Source: Fusarium oxysporum f. sp. lycopersici 4287 (lineage: Eukaryota > Ascomycota > Sordariomycetes > Hypocreales > Nectriaceae). Taken from it: a stretch of 64,000 nt of DNA. The translations under genes and the position numbers were made by a program. The stretch spans positions 1,024,003-1,088,002 of the forward strand of contig NC_030987.1 in assembly GCF_000149955.1 (NCBI RefSeq), given 5' to 3'. How positions within the stretch are numbered: the first letter of the stretch is position 1; each line of letters begins with the position of its first letter. Shown piece after piece: positions 47,601-57,692 of this stretch. Under the pieces are notes generated by a model. The model saw nothing but the letters and a program-made list of their open reading frames with translations. It searched no databases and was not told where the DNA came from.

Positions 47601-49506
47601 ATTAATTTCGCTGAGAGGCATCCTATCGGGGTCTGGAAGGTTGGACTATACAGGCGGCTAGAAACTTCCTACACGTCTACATCCGAGTAGAGATGATCTG
47701 AATGTCAAAGATGCGTCGAACAAAATAAAACAAAGCACTGTGGGCAATGAATTTTGGCCATATCGTGGTCAAGCCAGAAGCAAGATCGATCATGCAACCG
47801 CTTTTAAGTAGAAGCTAAACCATATCACTTCAGTCATAAAGATAATACTTATCCAGGCTGACGCTTTAATATATTGATTATTACTCAAATCATGTCCTCT
47901 AGATTTCAACCTGATCCATTTCTCAAGAGTATCACTCCGTTCTTCGAATCCACCAGATAGCGTGGGCTAGTAGCTGAAGAACTCGGCGTAAGAGAGTTAG
48001 GAGTACTAACACAAAATAAGTAGTACGATGCATATTCACTAAATAATGAGTCTTGATAATTCAGCCGAAGAAGTTTCCACAGCGGAGATAGGATAGTGGT
48101 AATGTCATTCGTGAGTGTAGTGACAGATTCGATCAAGTGGCTGTAAGCATCAGCACGTTGCCAGTTCTCAGCCACAGAACTTTTACCAATCAACACTACT
48201 CAAGTCTCCCATAGCTCAGTTTCTTTGGGGGACTAGCTCTTACGGCCATCTCATGCTTGGCTTGCCGACTGGAAGCTGGACGCCGTCTCATGCAGACCAG
48301 ATCTTCGGGACGGAGACTACTGCACGCTTGCATGGAGCCTAGCTTCGAGCACAACTGGGTAATACACAGTAAGTAACGGTACTAGCAATGAGACCACACT
48401 AACTATGAGTGTTGTGACGCCTTCAGTCTGTGCTGTGCATGAACTAAGATGGAGTTGATGAAGGGATGGTTGGAGATCTCGGATCGCCCTGCATGCATGA
48501 GCAAGGGCCATGAACCAGCGAATCTTGAAGACTATCAGATCTATATTCCAGAAATATGACTCTGCTGCTTCACTGAATGACGTATTGTGTATCTAGAGCT
48601 CGCGTCTTCTTTGTTGCCGATCTATCGATGACACTCACTTGTATGCTCACGAGAGACGTCTTTTTTACAGATCAGAACACAATACATGACTACATCTTCC
48701 AGTATTCTCTTCCAATGCCTTCTTGATAATACATAACTGTCACTGCTGCCAAGCTGCAGAGTGTTGACACTTCCCGAGACCTGTCTGTGCGATCAACTCT
48801 TCAGTCCCGGCGGAACGGATCGTATACCCCTGCCTGTCACAACATGTCACAATCATGCAGACCACATATGGCAGCTGCATGAATCATGATCGTACATGTC
48901 CGATCCTGTTCGGCTGTTCATAGCTCTGACGTTCATCCTTTCCAGTCCAGTCCCATCTGGTGACCACTAACGATCCAACCAAAGACCTATTACAGCCTCC
49001 TTTTGGCAAATTCAACACATCATAAGACCAGAAGAACACCTAAGTGGAAACAACCTCTCGATTCAAAACCGTAGTTCTGGACTCAGTGGCGGACGACTTT
49101 TCTCAACGGGTGCAACGGCAGTCTCTCCATCCTGCACACCACCAACCTCTTACACCGTAACTTGCAAGGCGAAACCACATCGTTTGCTCCTTTGATACAC
49201 CGCTCAATAGCGTCATACCCACTCGACCACAAAGTCTAAAGCCTCTTGTTTTACACCATGGGACCGCCAGACTGTTAGAACGGTTGGAGATGCTAACGCC
49301 ACCAAGGGCAGATCGTGGCGTTTAGGACCGTTGGCTTCTAGCGTCAGGGGTGGTGACGTTCTATTGGGGAGCGCCGTTTTGTTTGTAACGTCTGGGCTGA
49401 GAAAACGCCGGATTTGGGTAAACGTGATGGAACGGTGGATTTGTTCTAGAAGAGACATGATGTAAGTGGTTTGGTGTCATAGAAAGCGAACTTGATATGA
49501 ATACAA

Positions 49507-49514
49507 TATATAAG
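49507..49514 (+). promoter_or_regulatory. TATA box of Ser/Thr-rich protein gene
   Basis: TATATAAG lies 90-97 bases upstream of the start codon at 49604, the standard distance for a regulated fungal promoter. Confidence 0.55.
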
Positions 49515-49603
49515 AAGCGGAAGTTGGGGTGTTTATTATCCCGTCAGTCCTTTATTCACTCGCTCATTGTGCCGGTTCACAGTCACTCATTCAATTCTTT
49601 AAA

Positions 49604-51532
49604 ATGGCCTGGTTAAAGTCATTCATTCTTTTGCTTGCTGCTTCAAGCATTACTAGCGTTCAGGCTGGACCTTGTAAGCCTCGTCGCTCGCCAACTTATA
49701 CTGTACCACCTTACAGTGTACCTACATATCCTGTTCCCCAGTCTTCCACCACGAAGACTGGAACTCTCGTTTCTTCAACTACCACTGGTAGTTCTACTAG
49801 TTCCCATGGTCCAACTTTGGACTCGAGCACTACGTCTTCCACTCATTCCAAGACTTCTACTACTGAGTCTACTATCTCTATCAGTACTGGAAAGTATTCA
49901 ACTACCTCTCATGGATCCTCCATGAGCACCACAACTACGCCATGTAGCACTTCTTCCATGTCGTCTATATACTCTGTCACTACCACAACCAACAGTCACA
50001 TCACAACATCCAAAATCAGCACAGAAACATCCAAGGACACGTTAACCACCACGAAGGAAACCTCTACCACAACAGAGGGCAAAACTTCCACTCTTTCAAC
50101 AACTACTAGTGCTTCTAGCACAACCTATCAGACTTATACTACAGCATCTACTCCATGCTCCAGCAGCACTGGAACTTCTACACTCTCTACAACTTCTGAG
50201 GCTTCGTCCACATCACGTACAGAAACCAAACCATCTGAGACTACGAGCGTGACCACCGCTTCATCCACTACAGAATCTGAATCTACAAAGGAATCGACTT
50301 CCTCGAACTCTCACAGCAGCTCAGCTTCAATGAGTACCACTGTCACACACGACACCACAGCTTCTTCAAGCACTACCTCAGAATCTTCTACTCTCAGCTC
50401 TACAGAAACTGAAAGTAGGACAACAGAAACAAGTAGTCAAACTTCCCAGACAGAGTCACCGGCAACAACATCGCCTTGCACTAGCTCCGAGACATCTAAA
50501 GCATCCTCAGCTACAAGTGAGGTTTCTTCCACTACAGAGAGCTCATCTATATACGAAACATCTAAGACAACAGAATCTTCAGGAACTACTTCGCCTTGCT
50601 CAACTTCTGATATGTCAACGTCATCTGGAAGCTCTACAGCTTCTACTAGCGGGACTACAACTTCCGAATCTTCAGTTACCTCAGAGACATCAACTTCTTC
50701 GGTGCCTTGCACGTCCTCTACGATATCATCTCAGTCTTCCGCCAGTTCAACAAGCGAAACAAGTAGTTCTGCTGCTTCAACTTCTACACCCTGCACAACC
50801 TCAACAGTGTCTTCCGAGACCTCTTCCAGTTGGACATCAAGTGAAACTAGCACTTCGGACACTTCGACCTCTCCGTCTTCAGGGTCAACTACATCTGAAG
50901 CTTCCTCCTCCACCACTCCATGCGAGACCTCTTCTTCCACTGTCTCCAGCACAGCATCTCATTCCGAGTCTTCTAGCAGTACACTACCTTGCGAAACTAC
51001 CATAACGTCTGGTTCATCTACCACATCTCATGAGTCATCAACATCGTTACCCTGCTCGACTTCTACAGTTAGCTCTGAGTCTTCGTCAAGCTCATCAACA
51101 TCTTCATCTTCCACTACTCCGTGCACCACCTCAACCAGCACATCGCCAACAACATTCTCAAGCACAACATCCACCAAGTGCTCGACAACCACATCTCCTC
51201 CCCCACGCCCAACTTGCTTCCGCTACACTATTCGCAAGGATCCACCTCAGGCTGCTGACTGCGGCCACACCGGTCATCGCAATGGCAACAAGGCCAAGGT
51301 CCTTGGGTACGGTGACTCAGACAGTGTGGAGGCGTGTGGAGAGAGCTGTGCCAAGCTTGATGGCTGCAAATCTGTCGTTTACGGTTACAGAGAGCATGAC
51401 TTGAACCAGCCTTTCTGTGAATTTGTCGATGCGGTTCAGGGGCGCGATGACGAGGATGATACCCCTTGGCAGTGGTATGACTTGTCTTGTTTCAATCCGG
51501 ACTGTCTCCCTCCAAATGAGTGTGGTTATTAG
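49604..51532 (+). CDS. Secreted mucin-like Ser/Thr-rich protein with C-terminal PAN/apple-like domain
   Basis: Intronless, 642 residues. The first in-frame ATG at 49604 opens a signal peptide (MAWLKSFILLLAASSITSVQA). Residues about 45-525 are almost entirely Ser, Thr and Glu, expected to be densely O-mannosylated. They contain about ten isolated PC dipeptides (TTPCSTSS, SPCTSSE, VPCTSS, LPCSTS and similar) at irregular intervals. After a short proline stretch (PPPRPTCFRY) comes a roughly 110-residue Cys-rich domain. VEACGESCAKLDGCKSVVYGY and FCEFVD give it the character of a PAN/apple-like adhesion module. It ends NPDCLPPNECGY without a hydrophobic tail, so it is not GPI-anchored. Likely a secreted or wall-associated adhesin. 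A TATATAAG box precedes it. Confidence 0.85.
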   Translation: MAWLKSFILLLAASSITSVQAGPCKPRRSPTYTVPPYSVPTYPVPQSSTTKTGTLVSSTTTGSSTSSHGPTLDSSTTSSTHSKTSTTESTISISTGKYSTTSHGSSMSTTTTPCSTSSMSSIYSVTTTTNSHITTSKISTETSKDTLTTTKETSTTTEGKTSTLSTTTSASSTTYQTYTTASTPCSSSTGTSTLSTTSEASSTSRTETKPSETTSVTTASSTTESESTKESTSSNSHSSSASMSTTVTHDTTASSSTTSESSTLSSTETESRTTETSSQTSQTESPATTSPCTSSETSKASSATSEVSSTTESSSIYETSKTTESSGTTSPCSTSDMSTSSGSSTASTSGTTTSESSVTSETSTSSVPCTSSTISSQSSASSTSETSSSAASTSTPCTTSTVSSETSSSWTSSETSTSDTSTSPSSGSTTSEASSSTTPCETSSSTVSSTASHSESSSSTLPCETTITSGSSTTSHESSTSLPCSTSTVSSESSSSSSTSSSSTTPCTTSTSTSPTTFSSTTSTKCSTTTSPPPRPTCFRYTIRKDPPQAADCGHTGHRNGNKAKVLGYGDSDSVEACGESCAKLDGCKSVVYGYREHDLNQPFCEFVDAVQGRDDEDDTPWQWYDLSCFNPDCLPPNECGY

Positions 51533-51739
51533 ATGTAGGAGTCGTGGATGAAGTTCCGGAGGGTACAGTCTTTGTCATTTAGGCGAGGCGTTTTGTATTT
51601 TGTATATACCACCTGAGTTACTAGCACACTCTTTTCTATAAAGACTTCTCTGCGCAAGCGAATTTTATGTATCATCCTCGTACAGTTTCAAGTCAGTTTT
51701 CCCGTCCATAAGTTCATGCATAAGCTTGTCCGAGTTATC

Positions 51740-54522
51740 TCAGTGGAAGCCCCCTAGCCGAGGTCCAAAATACTCTCCAGCAGTAACTGTCTTAAGAAGA
51801 CACGACTGAGTTCCATCGCATCCCTCGAACGGGACTCTATTTCCCCACCAGTCTAGATTGATATCGTTGTATTGTAAAGCAAAGAATATGACCAGCGCCG
51901 ATAGAGCAACGCCAACCGAGAAAGCTGCCGAAAGGATGTAGTTGTACTGTTCATTGTTAGTGTATAACTGCATAAGCTGCTCAATAAACCTGCCTTTGCC
52001 CAGAAAGCGAGATGACGCTTCTTGATATACATCCAAGAGAACCAGCCAATCGGCACAGCTGGCCAGATGTAGCTGATATTATACGGCGCCCAAACCATAC
52101 CACCTCCGAGGAAAACAACAGGGTGAGTGCTTCGAATAATTTTGCTATTTGGGTACTGCCTCCCAAGCCACCAAAAGAGCAACACTAAAGCGACACCGAA
52201 GGGAAAGCCTACCAGGGTCTCGACGTACTGACCTCTAGGTCCAAAGAGCTTCTTAGGCCCGATAGTCCCCCAAAGCACAGCAGCTGTGAAGAAATTGTTC
52301 AGACCAGGACACGTGAAGCGATAAGGCGCATTCGGCGTACACACTCCCTCCAAGTGAATCTGATACTGAAGTACACCAACAGAGACGATCGTGGAAACAA
52401 GCGTTGGTACCATCTGCGCCCAGAACGTGAAGCGGGGAGGTATCTTCATGTAGTGTGCCAACTTCAAGTCTGCGCTGAAGTATATGGCTTGGGCGCAAGT
52501 TGTATATCCAAATGTCTTGAAGAAGCACAATGCAATGGCGTTTCCTTCGGCAAAGGAACCACCAAGAAACTCAGCTATCACGTTGAGCGGGACAGCAATG
52601 CCTGTGGTAGCTGATATGATACCAATTGGCACAACAAAGATGAGACTCAGAATGATGCCAAAGGGTACAACTGCTGGGGTAGTGTGTGTAGGCCACTGAG
52701 AAATACCGACAATTCCAATGATGAAGGCCAACACAAGACATACCAAGTACCACCATTCAGGGACTTCGATATATGACTTCATAAGACGATTGTGCGCATC
52801 TGACACTTGTCCATCTTCTGCGTCTTCCTTCTTGGAAGGTCGAAAGCTGTTGACGAGGCTCTTGAAACCTAAGGCTATTTGATGATGGTGATAAAGCGCA
52901 CCGTATGTGAGAGCAGCCGTATACATGGCGAAAAACATCATGTATGATCCTAGATGAGCCGCTGTGAGGAACGCAGGTGAGTATGCCTCGTACTTCTCGG
53001 GATCGAATACCCCACGCTCATCTAGAATAGCTGAGACGTTGTATATTCCACCAAAGTGATCGAATGCACGGTTTGAGTTGACTGGGAGATAAGATGTGTA
53101 GTAGCCGTTTCCGTAATAAACACCTAGAATGACAAAAAAGGACAGCATTGTACCGCAGAACAGGTTGAAGGTGGTAAAGAATGGTACCATGAGAGGGTCA
53201 CAGCCCATCGTGACGATATTCCAGTCAAATGTCGGGAAGGGATTAAGACCCAGACCTGTGTGTCCTCCAGTTATAGTTGCTAGATCTCGGTTATTCGGAG
53301 ATATCCAAGTCATCCAACTGAACCAAGTCATGCCGGCAAATAGATAATTTGGAAGCCAAAAGTAGGCAAACATTGCTCCGAATGCAATGCTGAAGAATTT
53401 GAAGCGGGATGTATTCCAAATCTTCTTGAAGGGGCCAGGAACGGGCATATCGGCTTCGTCGTGCAATGCCGTATTTAAAGCGATGCACACTAATGTTGTT
53501 GGCCATAGACAATATGATGGATATACAAGGAAGCGTCTGCAGATACCAGCGAGACCGTAACCGATAAACTTGGACGAAAGTCCCAGCAGGAGTTGATACC
53601 CGATGCTTATTGCGTAAGGCTGGTTAAAGTAGAATGGGAGATACTGTATCCAAACAATGTAGTTCGTATACGGTGTCCCCATCGATATACTCGACATGAT
53701 AGTGATCAACATATGTTCTTTCTTATTAAACGGCCCAGGATTAAGACTGTGCCGAACACCAAACACAGTGACACCAACATCAGGAAGAGTCTTCTCAAGA
53801 AACTTCCCAAACGGATAGGCCAAGAGTTGAGGAACAACAGTGTTGACACCGATCATTGGTTGACGAATCTCGAAGAAGCTATTGATGAAGGAGACGGCGC
53901 ATGAGAAGACGAGGCCCACGAACCAAGCGCGGATCGTAGAACACGGCATGCTTGGGTCGTCATGGTTACTGACTATTGCTCTGACTTCAGCATATGGTGA
54001 ATTGTGTGTGATGAGTGCTGCCTCGATCTTTATTTCTTGGATTAGAGCTTCGTGGCGCTCTGGGTGCTGTAGAAGATCGTCGGTATCTGTTCGATGTAAG
54101 TATGTGGCAGTCAAATATTTATAGGGTGCCGTACTCATGAATACTTCAATCTTCTTGATGACAGAAAGAGGAAAGTTGGGGTCTCTTTTATAAAGCTTAT
54201 ATACTCTCTCCATCGTCTAAATTCTGTTAGTATACTGCCAAGCTTAATCCAACATTCAAATGTACTTTATGAACTTCTTCGAGAGACAAAGTGGACGCAA
54301 CCTCCCTTGCTTCAAGCAAATCATCTTGAGTTACGTCGAGGTCTCTCTCAAATCCACGCTCATACCCAACTGCCTCTCGACTATCCCGAGACGGGCTGTC
54401 AGATGACTGTATTCCATGTGAGAATGAAGCAAACATAGTGAAGTTCAGATACTGACTGTTTCTGTAGACTCAACCTCTGGTGTCCTTGACGGACTCTTCA
54501 ACTCCTGCATCAGCTTCGCCAT
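51740..54522 (-). CDS. Oligopeptide transporter, OPT family
   Basis: A proton-coupled small-oligopeptide transporter of 878 residues in the plasma membrane. Exons are 54522-54457, 54406-54266, 54216-51994 and 51946-51740; introns are 50, 49 and 47 nt. Visible OPT features are the N-terminal SLEEVHK, DDPSMPCSTIRAWFVGLVFS before TM1, the conserved NPGPFNKKEHMLITIM motif, and KIPPRFTFWAQMVPTLVST near the C-terminal third. About fourteen hydrophobic segments follow. The last intron begins with GC (AAG|GCAGGT) and ends CAG, with a CACTAAC branch site, and restores the family sequence WAK-YNYILSAAF. The first exon is less certain: starting at 54436 (MFASFSHGIQ) without the first intron is the alternative. 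The 3' end lies only 207 bases from that of the convergent mucin-like gene. Confidence 0.9.
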
Positions 54523-55427
54523 TGCCGTGAAACATTAATAATAGTTTACATAAACGCTGCAAATTCGAGTATATTCTTTGGCAGAGATGGCAGCGTCTGC
54601 TCAAGGTTGAGGAAGCTGAACTAACTATGGCGGATATAAGTCAAGTGCCTGCATGCGTTGGTTGCTGTGACACGAGCCTAGAGGATGACGTCCAGCTCTA
54701 CCTCAAGAGATGAGAGAAACACCTTGCATAGTATTGGATGCCAAACGATATCGCCAAGCAATGACACACCAATGAACCGCTAGCCCATAAGCTTAAACCG
54801 GTGATCACAGGGCTTAGCCACCGTGCTTATCTCGGCTTGACCGGTGGGGGATACAATAGTCTATGCAGCAGTCCATTCATAATAAGGCTTACTGCATCTT
54901 GACGTGATTTGACTAAGCTCAGTGCCATTATTAACGTTGATAAATGATCTACTGTTTTACAGGATACAAGTTTGCCACTTGACTTGTTCAGTCTGAATAA
55001 ACGCAGTCAACATGCATTGGCCAGCCCTATTGGACAGGTCCACATCATCAATTCAATCTTGAGTGTCCACACCAATCATTCACTGACTACGGACTCGAAG
55101 GCAAGGGCAGTCTTCTAGTATGCGAATTCATCTGCTTGATAGACGGATGGCTTGACCTCTGGTAACAAGACGGGGTAACGCATCATCAACCTCAGCAGAA
55201 CTACACGACCCGAAGGCCAATGATTTATATGCACAGATTTTATGTTGACAATGAATGGACACAGCGCATGATTTCGTGTCGATCACATTCACATGAAGAT
55301 ACAAAATTCAAGAGAAGCAATTTAATTGACTGATTGACTATAAGAATCAATGAAACCTGATTAAAACACAGTAACAAACCAACGAAATCCCGTGTTGGCA
55401 AAGGAAAGAAATTCCACTTTTAATCCA
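54523..55427. other. Intergenic region, OPT promoter
   Basis: About 900 bases between the OPT start and the CPC1 3' end. It contains a CTTATC (GATAAG on the other strand) at 54823-54832 of the type bound by GATA nitrogen regulators. That would suit a peptide transporter, but a single 6-mer is weak evidence. Confidence 0.45.
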
Positions 55428-56180
55428 TTATTGCATGCCGGTTTGCGCAAGAGCGATCCTCTTCCAGTGATCGCGCTCAGCTTCCAGCTTAGCAATCTTA
55501 TCCTCAAGTTCTTCCAACTTAGCAGCCTTTCGCTCACGAGACTTTCGTGCTGCAAGAGTGTTACGAGCACGCTTCATGGCGACGATGTCGCTAGGGTCAT
55601 CGATAACGATAGGGGGCAGGGGCTTGTCACGCTTGCGGGCATTCACACCGGCCACAGAAGAGTGACGAGTGGAAGGAGATGTACCCGACTTACGGCGACT
55701 GGGAGCAGGAGACTGGTTGTCTGAATCGACTTCATCAGACTTAAGCTCCGGTGAGTTCTCAACGCTGGTGGGTTGAGCAGGAGCAACGTTGTTGTCCTGG
55801 GGGAACAAGGGAAACCAAGGGTCTGCAGCACCGTCGAAATCGGCACTGCCGAAGTTTGGAGACACATCGTATCCATCGAACTCAGGGGACTCGTTGTAGA
55901 TGGATGGTGAAGTCAAGGCCGTCAATGCTGAGGAGTTAGGTGCAGACATGAAGTTATCATGAGCAAAAAGATCTTGGGGCGAGATAGTCGCCAGATTGCC
56001 AATAGAGCTGGAAGAGCTGCCGCCAAAGTCAAAGACAGAGGGGACAGCGGGTGAAGAGAAAGCCGTGTTGGCCCCGCCGTCGAAGGCGGTAAACTCCTCA
56101 GGGAGTTCGACGTCTGATATTGGTGAGCTAGTGGTACTGGAAATGAGATCACGGGTGCACAAACCTGCAGCGTTCATCAT
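55428..56180 (-). CDS. cpc1: Cross-pathway control bZIP activator (GCN4/CPC1/CpcA)
   Basis: The transcription factor activates amino-acid biosynthesis genes on starvation by binding TGACTCA. The C-terminus is diagnostic: DPSDIVAMKRARNTLAARK, then the basic SRERK and a short leucine zipper (about residues 195-245 of 250). Acidic and aromatic activation segments lie upstream (ELPEEFTAFDGG, ADPWFPLF). The ATG at 56180 gives 250 residues, close to other CPC1 proteins. The same frame is open upstream to 57038 and looks protein-like. An N-terminally extended form is therefore possible, either through a 54-nt intron (57055-57002) joined to an ATG at 57086 (534 residues) or by non-AUG initiation. An in-frame 51-nt candidate intron is at 56164-56114. 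Two short upstream ORFs lie in the leader. Confidence 0.85.
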   Translation of the reverse strand: MMNAAGLCTRDLISSTTSSPISDVELPEEFTAFDGGANTAFSSPAVPSVFDFGGSSSSSIGNLATISPQDLFAHDNFMSAPNSSALTALTSPSIYNESPEFDGYDVSPNFGSADFDGAADPWFPLFPQDNNVAPAQPTSVENSPELKSDEVDSDNQSPAPSRRKSGTSPSTRHSSVAGVNARKRDKPLPPIVIDDPSDIVAMKRARNTLAARKSRERKAAKLEELEDKIAKLEAERDHWKRIALAQTGMQ

Positions 56181-56460
56181 CTTGGCGGTTTGTTGCGGGA
56201 CACTTCCTGTACTCTGAGAAAAGAGAGGAACTGGAGGCCTAGCAGGACGGTTCTGCTTGTTCAAAGCGGTAGATGACGATGGAGCCGAAGAGGCGTAAAA
56301 CTGATTCGTAGGACGGTTTACAGGGGACGAAGAATGACCAAAAGCCTGGAGCAACTGGGCGACTCGTTGATTCTGTGCAGCAGGGGAGACAGGCTGTTGG
56401 TGACGATTGTGCAGATGAGACGAGTGACGACGCTGAGATTGCAGCGATGTAGTTGACCGA

Positions 56461-56571
56461 TTAGGGGGCTGAGGCTGATCGAACAAGACAAAGTCCTGTT
56501 GTGGTGATTCGGGACTCTGTAACTGTTGCGCGGATTGTGCCGGCAGGCTGGAATTCGTGGAGGGAAGCCAT
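56461..56571 (-). promoter_or_regulatory. Upstream ORF 2 of CPC1 leader
   Basis: ATG at 56571 opens a 36-codon ORF ending TAA at 56461, out of frame with CPC1, about 280 bases before the proposed start. Its length is close to the inhibitory second uORF known from other CPC1-type genes. If the N-terminally extended protein is real, this is simply an internal out-of-frame ATG. Confidence 0.5.
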
Positions 56572-56784
56572 GGTGACTGGGGATCCGTGGTGAAGACTGG
56601 GAAGTCTTGGACTGAAATGTTGGCGGTTGTGAGAGAACTTGAGCTGAAGCTATTCAAAGCAGGGCTAGAGTTCAGGTCGACCGAGAGGTGAGCTGAACGA
56701 GGTGGTTGAGTGGGGATTGATGCGTTAAGGTCCTGGGACGTAATTTTGACGGAGGACTTGGGAATAACGGGGGAAGGGGGTGAT

Positions 56785-56793
56785 TTAGAACAT
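56785..56793 (-). promoter_or_regulatory. Upstream ORF 1 of CPC1 leader (Met-Phe-stop)
   Basis: A minimal uORF, ATG TTC TAA, lies about 210 bases before uORF 2. It follows a pyrimidine-rich tract (56850-56880) that looks like a fungal transcription-start region. Its spacing to uORF 2 fits a GCN4-like reinitiation design. Confidence 0.5.
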
Positions 56794-57098
56794 CTTGACG
56801 ATCGCCTTAGGCGTGAAACTCTTGATGATATTGTATTGTGATGATGATTTGGGGGTGGAGAGAAAAGAAAAGAAGAAGAGGCCTGAGGACGGGAAGATGG
56901 AGACAATTTGTATTTCTCAGGCAGCAATCCCGCAAGGTTTGTGCGCTTTCGCTGTAGGTACAAGCCCGGAATAATGGGGCAGAGTCTGACACTAACAATC
57001 ACTGCAATGGTTTTGGTAGGATTCGCGTTAGCAGACAACTTGTGCTCTCAGGTACTATTCCAAAAGCGCGCCCTTCGGACAGACATGGGTCCGGGCAA

Positions 57099-57105
57099 TG
57101 AGTCA
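57099..57105 (-). promoter_or_regulatory. TGACTCA element (Gcn4/CPC1 response element)
   Basis: A perfect 7-bp palindromic TGACTCA/TGAGTCA site in the 5' region of the CPC1 gene itself. CPC1-type proteins bind exactly this sequence, so autoregulation is likely (inference from family knowledge). Confidence 0.6.
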
Positions 57106-57665
57106 CACTTTTTTACGCCAACCTTATTAGGACTGGCCGATTTCTTGAGTGCAACCAATTCTGAGACGGCGCATCCTGCGCAAAGGCACCAAGCCTCCAC
57201 CATAACTGGGACTACCACTGAGGTGCTAGGATGCATTCTACAATTGGTACAAGTTGGCCAGCCTCAAGGGGGCGCCTTCGGTGTGTGTTTGCTGTGCTCT
57301 GCCACTTCACCTGTGTCTCTCCTCAGTACTCTTCCCCGTCTTTTCGCTGTCCTGCTGTGTCGCGTTGCCTGGATGCATGCTGGCGTAGGCTTGAACTAAC
57401 GAATGCCCGCCGTAAGCAACAAGCAGTGCCCCTGCATCCAAAGCCCTAATTGGCCGAATCACTCTTCCGCCCTGTTGGCTTGAGTGGCTTCTACCAATCA
57501 GCGTCTATGAACGGGTACCGAAGCCGCCATCACAGAGTTCAGATGTCCACGACAACTTACAGGCCGAGTCTCATTACATGGACATTGTTGCAGCAGTGAA
57601 AGCTTACGAGGACAATGATGAAGAGGACAACGAATCCTCTTCCAGGGGCACTCGACGCAGCCACG

Positions 57666-57692
57666 CATTCATTCATTCATTCATTCATTCAT
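57666..57692. repeat. CATT microsatellite
   Basis: Six perfect CATT units followed by CAT. Confidence 0.9.

Larger units (their letters stand above)
42709..49603. other. 6.9-kb gene-poor stretch
   Basis: The largest stretch without a recognised gene. ORFs of 131 codons (44059-44454, plus), 152 codons (45453-45911, plus) and 96 codons (47906-48196, minus) do not look like known families, and the last two have unconvincing composition. TATATA elements near 42849-42874 belong to the CRH gene. A 17-A run, a TCAC microsatellite and the TATA box of the gene at 49604 are listed separately. No tRNA, 5S rRNA or transposase remnant was seen. Confidence 0.45.

Noticed and set aside
47906..48511. Two minus-strand ORFs that could be parts of a decayed regulator
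   Set aside because: The similarity to fungal transcription-factor middle regions was only impressionistic, and no consistent splice joins them.
56908..57399. 163-codon plus-strand ORF over the CPC1 leader
   Set aside because: Antisense to the leader and promoter, no domain, and better explained by the open minus-strand frame.
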